From: Solenopsis invicta
Taxonomy: Eukaryota > Arthropoda > Insecta > Hymenoptera > Formicidae
DNA: 64,000 nt
Reading direction: 5' to 3'
Assembly (NCBI RefSeq): GCF_016802725.1
Contig: NC_052665.1
Span: 8,494,001-8,558,000, forward strand
Part shown: one piece after another, positions 28,800 through 38,948 of the stretch
Layout of the letters: the number at the start of each line of letters is the position of its first letter
Position numbering within the stretch: the first letter of the stretch is position 1
The notes under the pieces: model-generated
What the model was told of the DNA's origin: nothing
Database searches by the model: none
What the model saw: only the letters and a program-made list of their open reading frames with translations
Program-made: the position numbers and the translations under genes

Positions 28800-28838
28800 C
28801 CCATCCCCATCCCCGTTTCCGTCCCCGTCCTCCACCCC
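28800..28838 (-). other. G-run cluster on the transcript strand (possible G-quadruplex)
   Basis: Five C-runs on the forward strand (28800-28802, 28805-28808, 28811-28814, 28823-28826, 28835-28838) make G-runs of 3-4 on the minus strand, with spacers of 2, 2, 8 and 8 bases. If the 3' UTR reaches this far, the RNA could fold into a quadruplex with two long loops. Confidence 0.4.
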
Positions 28839-30470
28839 GCTACACACAACCCGAGAAACGAGTTCGTCTACGCTTCCGATACTTGAAAACCTAAGACAGT
28901 CGTCGGCTAGTTCTAGTGATATATTTTAATAAATCGTTATCGCGGGTCTATCTTTCTTTCCCTTCCTCCTATCGTAGTAGTATGTCATCGTAACTAATTA
29001 TTCAGTTAGGGCGTTCTCTTCCCCCTTTGCGTCGTTTTCCCTTACGCGAGTAACCACGAGCAGAGCACTCTGTGTCACCCAAAATCGTCTCGTATCGCAT
29101 ACATTAAACCGAGTCTATAGTCTATCTCTCGCCTCCTCGCGGTCGACGTTGCGGGATAATCGATTAGGATTTCGCAGGCAGTGTTTGAGGTCTCTTTTAC
29201 AGTTTTCTTCTCGGTTGGGTGTGTTTCAAGCTCACGTACGACTCGACGAACAGCGGCGAAACTACGATACTTTGCCTCGCTGACCGGGCTAGGCTCTCTT
29301 TTACCTTCCTCTACTTTATGTATCGCCGATCGATCGTTCCGCTCGCGATATCCCGCCGCATCAATCGCATTCACGCAACATACAGTAATCTTATAAATAA
29401 TATATCTAACAACTTTAGGTTCAACTTAGATTGCTTTCCGTGATCACGCCTACTCCAACCCGAAGCGCGCCCTCGTGCACTCGCATCGGGCACGCACTCG
29501 TTCGCATCTGGCGAGGTCCGGGATCATATCGTACAGGATCGATACACTCTCCCTCTCTTCGTCATCACGTAAACACGCGGTGGTTGACATGACGTGGTCC
29601 GTAAGGATTGCACGAGGACGCTCTTAGCCAAAGTTCGTGTACTTTACTATTCTATCGTAATATTACGCGTTTGCTTTTACTCTTTTTTATAACTTTCTTT
29701 AAATATACGATAGGTAGGTTACTATTCTTTACGTATCCGTGACATCACGCAATAGCACGCACTCACGCACACACGCATACACACGCACGCGTATATAGCA
29801 TTCTTACGCGATCGCTTTTCTCTACTCCTCTCTATAATCCAGACGCGTCTGCGATCTAATACGGTCCGGGACGTCGATTGATGGCTGGAGGAATTTGACG
29901 ATGATTTGTAGATACGAGTGGACCGAGCGGATCGACGAGGAGCACGACCCGAGCCCCATTCTCGTCGAAAACGCGAGGATTGTACGCGAGAAACTCCAAG
30001 AGTGACGAAACTTTCAAGGCACAGTGGGAATCCTCGTCGATCCGCGCGCCTTCGCGGTTGGCTCGATCGGTCCGAAGTCTCTCAATTTTATCCCTAACGT
30101 GTGTTCGGCCTTAATCCTATGTCATAATACTATTCAATACTTGTTGAAGCTCATAATAAGTACATACTCGAGGATTAGATTTTACCGATTATTGTATTAC
30201 TCTCTTACGTCTCCCTAGGTTTCGCTTAGGTACAACTCCGCTATTCCCGATCTCTCGGTTCTATTTTTTCAGCGGTTACCCTCTTTCTCTCTCTTTCTTA
30301 TCGCGTACCATCTCGTATAGGTTGAGCCTTATAGGTACAAAAGGTAAATCGTCAATCTCGCGACGATCTCTGTACAGAAGTTAATAACAGCCGCGCGCAC
30401 CGAGGCTCGATCGGGCATCTCCGCGCTGCTGTATTATCGAGGATACCATGGATATTACGATACAAATGTC

Positions 30471-30478
30471 TATGTACA
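30471..30478 (-). promoter_or_regulatory. Pumilio-type site UGUACAUA (most distal)
   Basis: Exact UGUACAUA on the transcript strand, about 2.97 kb after the stop codon. If functional, it sets a minimum length for the 3' UTR. Confidence 0.4.
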
Positions 30479-31036
30479 AACTTAAGAGTAAGAGCAAAAC
30501 TATCACCCATGCGACCAACTACTCGAGGGAACTGAAATCCGTGTTTGAAAAGGCGTTATGATCTCCCCCTACTACTCTTTATACCCTACGTGTATGCGTG
30601 CTGATTATGGCTGGCTGGGGTACTACATCCCGATACGTCGATTGTTCGATAAACCGCGCTAAATGAGCACCGGGTAAACTATTTGTTGCCGCGTTGATTA
30701 TAAAATGTATGTCGAGATCTCCGAGGAAAAGTCGGACGGACGCTAACGCGACGCTATAGTGCGAGTCTGCATCATATTTTCATGGACGATTGCTAAACGA
30801 GGACGTATGCATTTGTAAAATTAGCGATAAAGCATGGTAAAATTAAATTTGTCATTTTCGTGCGTGTCAAAAAATATCTATTTGCGCCAGAAAACATTCG
30901 CTCACTTCCAGAGATCCAGTTTTCAATCAATTTGACCGAACGCGGATAGTCAAAATATATGAACGATAGATTAAAATCATGCGGTTGCTTTTTAGCGGTA
31001 AGTCTTCTCTGTCATTTTTATAAAAATATAACGCTA

Positions 31037-31054
31037 TTATCTATGTACAGATAA
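31037..31054 (-). promoter_or_regulatory. Pumilio-type site inside a small hairpin
   Basis: UGUACAUA on the transcript strand (31049-31042) sits in a perfect 6-bp stem, TTATCT/AGATAA, with the loop ATGTAC on the forward strand. The stem overlaps both ends of the site and could mask it. Confidence 0.45.
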
Positions 31055-31588
31055 TCACGAAGTCGGAAACGCCCGTTCCCATGTCCGAAAGAAGCTCTCG
31101 AACGGTATAAAAAATAGAGCGAAAAACTAACGGTAGTGAAAGAAAAAAGAGAAATAAGAGATAATAATCGACGTATTTGATATAAGATCCAAGTAAGCGG
31201 CATATGTGCCGAAACTCGAGTTGGTTTTCGGGCGAAGCAGATTTCACGGACACCGCGCTGTAGGCTTCTCTATGCCAAAGCATGTGTACATACGTGTACA
31301 TCGAATGTGCGCGGATAAAAAACGCAATGCTGGCTTCGATATGCCCGCGCGCGCCTCGAGTCCGGAAGTCGTCGAAACGATCGTCCGCCTCGATGTGCCC
31401 CAGCACCGCGTTTAGTTGGCGGTCGTTACTTCGGTTTACTCACCGCTGCGGCGATGCCGCAGGATGCAACGAGAGATCTCTACGGCCGTGTTCATCGAAA
31501 ACTTATAAGCAAACATGTATATCCCCTACGCTAATATTAAACTTATCTAAGCGGAAAATGTGCACACGTGACTCCCTAAGTCCGGTAT

Positions 31589-31596
31589 TATGTACA
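31589..31596 (-). promoter_or_regulatory. Pumilio-type site UGUACAUA
   Basis: The forward strand reads TATGTACA; the transcript strand is an exact UGUACAUA. It lies inside a spurious 254-codon open frame, which further argues that the frame is not coding. Confidence 0.45.
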
Positions 31597-32695
31597 GTGC
31601 ACGGGCGCGTACATAACGATCACGGTTAGTCGCTCGTTAGACGCGCGTGTGTGTCCGTTGAGAAAAGAATCGGATAAAGAAAAAAAATCAAGGAGACGAG
31701 GTACGCACGCTTGAAGGAAATATATGCGTGGATCTGAGACCACGAGTCTTACTGGTTTCCTTCGGAGAAAACAGACTCTCGCGTAGCATCTTGATTTTTG
31801 AAGGGTGGGAAAGGGGAGATTTGGTTCTCGACGATGTCGTAAAGGTACTCGAGATGGTGATTCCTCGTGATGATTTTTTCGAGGGTTCCGCGCGACAAGA
31901 TGCGACACTCGGATGCGACGACGCGGTTTTTTTATCGACACAATGCGAATGTGTCGCAAGTAAAAACGCGTCGTCATCGCTGCGCTGTACGTCTCAGGCC
32001 GGCGAAGAGTAATGGTGATGATCAGAACGGCACGAAGGTTCACGCAAACAAAAGATAACAGGCGGTAGCTCGCGCGATCGTCGAGATGCGATATACGAAG
32101 GGAAAAATGAAGGAAAACGCGGTGGGGTGCGGAGGAGGGTGGGTAGGTTGGTCTGAGGAGGGGTGTACAGGTAGAAAATAGGCGTGTGCGCGCCGCAAAA
32201 GTGGCGAACGTGATATGGAAAGCTAACCAGCGTCGCGCGAGTGCAGCAGAGGCGCAGCGGCCGCGGCCGGCGGCGACTCGCACGAAGGTCTCTAAAGCCG
32301 ATAATAATCTCATATGTAACCTGCGTGACGTCGTAAACGCGCCGTTGGCCACGTTTCGTTTTTTCCTTCCTTCCTCCTCCTCCCCGACGCGACGTTTTAC
32401 CTGTCTTTCCTCGACTTACGCCCCGTCGTTTCCTCTCAGCTTCGCGGGTGCGGATCGCTTGCCGTTTGTTCTTCAATCGATGCTCCCCTCATCGTCATTG
32501 TCGGGAAACTTCACCTCGACTTCGTCGATCGCTCTTATCGCAGATGCAAAAACAACTGCAGAAGAGAACGCGCCTTTCTCCCTTCGACTCACCGCTTAAT
32601 AATTGACGTCCTATTGATAATCGATATCTCGGTCACGATGATATCGCGATCAACGTTGCGTCGTATTCCCTTCCGTAAATAAAGCTCCGATATCG

Positions 32696-32710
32696 TATGT
32701 ACACATAAAA
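32696..32710 (-). promoter_or_regulatory. Pumilio-type site next to a UUUUAU (CPE-like) element
   Basis: On the transcript strand UUUUAU (32710-32705) is followed after one base by UGUACAUA (32703-32696). A cytoplasmic polyadenylation element next to a Pumilio site is a known combinatorial arrangement in translationally regulated mRNAs. Function here is inferred. A Brd-box-like AGCUUUA lies close by at 32686-32680. Confidence 0.45.
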
Positions 32711-32998
32711 TTCCATCCGTCTCGCAAATTAATTAAAAGTCCGAGGAAAGGGAACTGCGCGTTTCTTCGTACAGCTTTCGCAGCACCGATCGGTCCGAGG
32801 TGTGGGAGGAATCGGAACTTGATCCATGATTCTCCGGCACAAGAGGTTATCGTCCGTTCACCCCGAGGAACATCACTCCGCGCGGTTGCGCATCCGTATC
32901 GGAATTTATGACCGAGACTCGTTCCGGCGCGTCCCGTGCTCGTAGTTTCGCGGCATCCAGCGTCCGGTCTCACCTTCGCGACTCGCACGCGACACGTC

Positions 32999-33006
32999 TA
33001 TTTACA
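32999..33006 (-). promoter_or_regulatory. Pumilio-type site UGUAAAUA
   Basis: The forward strand reads TATTTACA, so the transcript strand reads UGUAAAUA, an exact match to the Pumilio/PUF consensus UGUANAUA. It lies 437 bases after the stop codon. Confidence 0.5.
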
Positions 33007-33442
33007 GCGAAGCGAGTACGAAATATATAATGTGTATACGTAACGGAAAGTCGGGTGCGCGACGAGAACGGAACTGGAGTATTCTCGCGGGTCACCGACC
33101 GCCAATAAACTCGATGGTCACTCGCGATCGGTAGCGCCGACGAGAGGCTCTCTCGGGCACCGTGGCACGTGGATAGCGGTATGCACACGATCGATCACGC
33201 GTACGTTCTTCACACCTTTCGCTAGGTATTCAGTTCACCGGTTCGCGAATCGCGGATCGATCTCAGTCACTTAAGAGTCCTCGAGTGACCAATGGGCCGA
33301 GCGCGGTAGCGTGACCGGCCAACAAGAAGGCCAGGCCGATCCAACCGGTCGTTGTCCAGCCGCGATTCCTCGGCGGGACGCTTATGCGTATCATCGTGTC
33401 ATCGTAATCTCGGCTCGACGAGGGACCCAACGATCGGCTCCA

Positions 33443-33517
33443 TCAGACGAGGGGCGTGCCGTACACCTCGTTCGTGTGTAGATTCTGATTGCTGTCGTTC
33501 TGCCTCGAGGCACATTG
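33443..33517 (-). CDS. Sema2a: Sema2a terminal coding exon with stop codon
   Basis: After a tctgttacag acceptor, 24 codons and TGA (33445-33443) are read in the phase expected from the previous exon. The peptide starts QCASRQND and ends NEVYGTPLV. It aligns with the QCSTRQN...NEIFRKPNV tail of Drosophila Sema-2a (recalled, not searched). This short exon is identified by splice site, phase and tail similarity together. It closes the protein without a membrane anchor, consistent with secretion. The 883-bp intron before it contains a (CT)n tract. Confidence 0.88.
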   Translation of the reverse strand, partial: QCASRQNDSNQNLHTNEVYGTPLV

Positions 33518-33778
33518 CTGTAACAGAGAAAGCGCACGTGTTGGAGCCATGAAGGGACTTGTAGCTCGATTCCCCAATGTACCGCATTAAAACGTTGCCT
33601 CGCGTATACCGTGTGCCGTGTGTTCGAAACTAGATGTCGACAATTGCCAGACTGAGCAAAATCAATTCGCGAAACCGTAAGTAAATATTAATTAATATTA
33701 TGATCATTTACAACCGCGATCATAACCGATCGCACGGCATATTCACATGAATTAGAAATAATAAGAAATTATTATTAA

Positions 33779-33827
<49 letters not shown>

Positions 33828-36800
33828 GTTGTAATACATATAATAAAATATTAATGATCGCCTTAATACAAGTGTAAATATTTATTTAAAGCGAACGTAA
33901 AATGAGCTAGCCGCATTAATAATTTGTCGTGTAAATTGTATTGATTTCGATACGCGTTAAGAGTTGTTGTCGTTGGGTAATACATAAAAGATGACGAACG
34001 ATTTTGAACAATCACAAAGTAATTCTCATTTGCCGCTATCAAATGCAATTATATTTATCGATACACATTATCGATTTACGGCTATACGCCCCGTAGTTAT
34101 ATTTTCCCACAATAAACTCTACCTCGCACAATTTCGTGATAAATATTTAATTTCCGTCCATCCGTTCCGATGCATATAAAGATAACTAAATATACGTAGA
34201 ATCCACTGAATTGTGCATCGCTCTGCGATGCAAATTTTGAGCGGCTCGATTACGGTTTTATGACGGACGATCGTGGAGAACGGTGATATAAATATCTGAG
34301 ATGTGAGGCAACGTTATTTCGCTCGCATCGAAAAATGCTTTCGGTGTCTCGAAGAAATATTAGCCGGCGAGCTATAAAGGAGCAGGGCGAATTGACTTAC
34401 CGCTTGCTTTCTCTCCCAGCTCTTCATCGCCGACTTGTACTTCTCGAACTCGTGACACCAGTCCGAATAAATCTTCTGATAGTCGTTGGACTTGGCGGGC
34501 GCCGAACATCTGTGCGCGTCCACGGTGATGTTGTACGAGCACAGGAGGGCACCGCCGAGCCAGCAGTCGTATCTACCGGCGTCCTGCTCGTTCACACCGA
34601 CGATCACTAGACCTTTCTCCGAGGTCTCGATGAACTTGTCGCCGCCGGCACCGTACTTGTACGCGATCTGATACCTTCCCTTCTCCTTGCTGTAATGGTA
34701 CCACCGCACCTCTTGGTTCGCCAGCACCTCCGGCATCTTCACGAAGCAACCCAGGTGCACCGACTGGCCCCACGTGACAACCAGTTTCCGTTTGCCGACG
34801 CTGCTGTCGCAAACGTCCGCCGTGGTGTTCGACACGTCTTGAAGAAGACTGCGAAAAAAAATAAATTAAAAGTCACGATTATACGTGCAATTAAAATTCT
34901 GTCGCAAACACGTAGTCCCCGAATATTCGCGTTAACTGTGAGTTTATTTCGAAATATTCCGAAATTGAATTTTGATTCGTCAGCCTCAATTTTCTTTTTT
35001 CCCTTTATTTTATTTTTTATTTTTGTAAAAGTATTTCGTTTCGCCGGACGGAAATGAATCTGTGGTAACTGAAATATACGATGCGTAAAATCGGCGTGAA
35101 TATTTCTGCTCCAAAATCTGCGTGTGCCGTAATTCGTAATCAAGCGAGTAAATTATGACGAAAATCGAATACGTTTCACTCTTTGTTTTTTTTTTTTTTT
35201 GTAATACGTGTGCATCTTGCGTAAAATTAGAAACCATAAAATCGCCACGCGCGTGTATTCGCAATTTTGCAATCATATTTGCGGAGGGACGCGATGAGCA
35301 CTCACCCTGGTTCGTAGGGTTTACACATGTTCGTATCCTTATCCCATCCGCAATACGGATCGTGGACACATCGCAGGCAGTTGTCGTATCGCCGAGTGCA
35401 CATGACCAGATCGATCTGCTTTATCCGATGATCCGACGCCACGTAGAGAGCTTTATGCTCCTTCGAGATCTCCATCGCCTGTATCGGTTCGCCCGGCGTG
35501 ACATCGAAAACATCCAGCAAAATCGATTGGGAATCGCCGTTACTGTCGATCCACTGTACAACCTTGTGAACGCGACCATCGCCTGTAACACGCAACGAGA
35601 GGCACGTGCTCACGCATTTTCATCGGGGAACAATAAGTTATCAGATCGCGTTTGTATTCGTCGTGACAGGTATTCAGAATAGTTTGCTTACTAGAGCCGG
35701 CGTAATAGACTGTATAATCCAAGTCGATTCCCACGAAGTCGATACGCAGCTTATCGACGACCAATCGCGTGAGCATGACGTCCCGCTTGTAGAAAACTGG
35801 CTTCTCGTTCTCGTGCGAAATCGCCGAATCCATCAGCGGGTGGGATCTTATGAAATTCAGGACGGTGTCCGGCAACGTTTCGGTATCGTTGACACATTGA
35901 CCCGGACGCGGTTCCGGAACCTTATTGGACAAGACTGGTAGCCACGCGCTACTGCTAGTTGCCTGCTCTTTGAACTTTCCGCGGAAAGCCTCTTGGATGG
36001 CGTCAATGTGGAAGGAACATATCGCGGAGCCCATTAGCCCGTTCGTCGATGTAGTAAAGGTACCATAGAAATGCGTATCGTCACCCGGCACCTTGTAAAT
36101 GCTCTCTGAGCAGTAATAAGGATACAATAATGTAATTACATGTTAGAATGTACTAGTCAAAGTGTAACATAATATTACAGTAGTGAAAATTGTTTTCCTC
36201 CGCCAAAGACGACAATTTTGCCAATAGATGTATTTAGAAATTAGATTAAATAGATTGATTTCACGTTTTGATTTCGAGAAAAATAATTTATAAATATCTT
36301 TCAAACTGCTGAATTTTAACTAGGTCAAAAAAAAGAAGCGACATAAATATATAATTTATGCTATAAAAAAAAAATGTCAGAGCGAAAAAATATATATATC
36401 GTGTTATACAACACGTCGATACTCACGTATCTCGTTGAAATAAAACGGGAACTCGCCGGGTATCGAACAATTCAATCTGGCCTTGAGGTATGTGGCCCAA
36501 TTCTGCGCGAGTATATTTTTACCGCCGGTGTCCCTCTTGCACACTCTCGCCACGCGGGAATACACACTTTTACCACAGTTTATGTACTCGACCGCGGTCT
36601 CGCGGAAAAAGAAGAACACGTGGCTGCCGATGTCGTACGATCCCACGAAATTCGGTTCTGTAAACAGGTAAAGAGAGGCGCGACATTAGCTCAACATTAA
36701 TTTAATATTTTCGAGCGCTTCGAAATCCGTTTCAATTCGCAATTCAACGTTTCCTCGTCGCGGCAATATTTCGCAGTCGCAAAACTGTTCAACTGGAATA

Positions 36801-37904
36801 TTCTGGCAAGTCCTACGTACGTTACGGCGTAATCTAGCTGTTAGCGTCTACGCCTCGTTCTACGGCAAAATAACTGCATCTAGAGCAGATAGTTCACGTA
36901 GATACTCCGTAATAATCGCGCACAATAATAATCGCGAATCGAGCATTCGCCGCGGGTGGTGCGCGAGAAGATGTCCTTGCTCGTCTCTATGCGTAAAAAC
37001 TTTCATCGCCGGGACTGTTCCGGCTCCGTTCAAATGCGGACAATAATATCCCCCGAATTCCGTTTAACCGCAGGCAGTTCGTAGCGCAGCGGTATTATTT
37101 TGCGCCCGTTTCGAGAGGAAGTGAGAGAAAAGGAGAGTAAAAAAAAAACAGAATTACATAGCGGAGCTAGATTAGAAACAATGCGCTTTGATTGCGTCCC
37201 TTGAAAGCATTTCGTGGTAATTGGAAAAGAAATTGAATTCAATGGAAAAAAATGATTTTGCAACTTCGTGTTGGTGGCAAAATTAATTTTTAATAAGTTT
37301 CTTAAAATCCGTCACGATAAACGCCCAGATAACCGAAATTAAATCGCAATTTATTCAAGTCCAGCTGCAAAAGCTGCACGTGAGAAACGCCATTGAGTCG
37401 GCTTTATCACTGCACCTCGCGTAGTTAAGTTATAAGAGTTCGGTATCATCTTCGAATGAGATAAGTTACGTGAAGAAAGAGTGCGAAACAACTTTCTAAC
37501 AGTTTGCAAGTACAGACAGACGGCAAGCGGTTCTCAGTTGAGAAACCGTATATTGCTCGGTATCACTCAAACCGTCTCGGTTCGAGGAGATAACGTACTG
37601 TACGAGTGAACTTTGTCCTGTCAATTTTTTGACGAACGATGTTCACGTATTCGCGCTCTGGCTAAAAATCAGATTTAGATCCGACATGCGTCGACAGTGT
37701 AAGTCGCGTGAATATTCCCGTTATTTCTCTGCAACGCAACTCGGCGCGAGCGTTGCGGTTTAATCTTGGTGTAATTGCTTGTACCGAGGAAACTGATTTA
37801 TCCCGCACAACGACGAAGTCGGAGTTTGGTGACGTGAGAAAATGGCGAAGAAAATCGAATTTTTCCGCGTTCGAATCGTGCCGCCGCCCACCGCCGGAGC
37901 CGGT

Positions 37905-37967
<63 letters not shown>

Positions 37968-38860
37968 CGGTTTTACATTATGCGGCGGCGGCGGCGGCGG
38001 CGCTCGGCTGGAGGTCGCCGCAATCTCTCTCACGGTTCAGCGATTAAATCGATTGTCTGACGCTTCGACGGTGGAAGTTTGATATATTGAAGCGGTACAG
38101 GTCCATGTAGATAGACGGAGACGGGCCACGAGGCAGAAGGAGAGAAATAATTTATCGAAGAGGAGAGGTGGAAGCGTCTCGTAGCGAGATGACTTTTGAT
38201 TGCGCATGCCAACGCTGTTGACAAGCAACGTGCGACGACGTGGGATTCGAACATTGAAAGTGCTCGCTATTGCCATTATGCTTCAAGAAGAGTCTCGTTA
38301 CACCGCGACGAAAAGAGAGACGCTCCACGTTTTAAATGCAGCGGATGCTCGAAAGGAAGACGGTTGCGCGCTAATGTTCGAGCGTCATTCCGCACGCGCA
38401 AGGATCCGTGAAAGTAGACGTTCGTCAGCTAGTTATTCAGAGCTTGTTAAGTCCACTGCGTTCTCCTCTCTATTTTTCTTCGTCCCCATTTCTGTCCGCG
38501 ATTTACTCTCCTGCAAAGCCGGTTTTCCTTATCATGACCTCGCACCACGAACCGCATCAGTCTTCATTGCGTCTTGCCGTGCCGTCGAGTAGACCGAGGA
38601 GAAGCGAGAAAGAGAGGCTGTTAGCGAGGAAGGGAGGACAAGGAGGAGGAGGAGGAGGAGAAAGGGTCGGAGAGTCGCGAAGATTATACGAGGAGCGCGC
38701 GTGGAGCCCATCCGTCTCTTCCGGTACTCTCGCCTGCTTTTAATCAACGCCTCTGTTAATAGACAAACTCGATGCGGAGAATGCTCCTTGATGGTGACGC
38801 TCGGTAGTCTTGCTTGTAGGATCTGAACGGAGGTGGCACCCGGCAGCTTTGGAGTAGGCG

Positions 38861-38948
<88 letters not shown>

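Larger units (their letters stand above)
27640..33442 (-). other. Sema2a: Probable long 3' UTR of Sema2a (end not determined)
   Basis: No coding exon is recognisable downstream of the TGA. Between 33442 and 30471 the transcript strand carries five UGUANAUA Pumilio-type sites, which argues that this stretch is transcribed 3' UTR. I see no AATAAA on the minus strand until two copies at 27674-27669 and 27658-27653, which would give a 3' UTR of about 5.8 kb. Variant hexamers such as ATTAAA (28930-28925) could end it earlier. The region is CpG-rich and stop-poor, so open frames here (up to 254 codons) are not taken as genes. The extent is inference. Confidence 0.45.

Noticed and set aside
34335..35057. 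Plus-strand open frames opposite the Ig-domain exon
   Set aside because: They are antisense shadows of the Sema2a exon at 34401-34848, with no domain of their own.
35155..35941. Plus-strand frames opposite the sema and PSI exons
   Set aside because: Mirror frames of strongly identified minus-strand exons.
38236..38256. Reverse-strand GTTCGAATCCC resembling a tRNA T-loop
   Set aside because: The flanks do not pair as a T-arm and no cloverleaf can be drawn.
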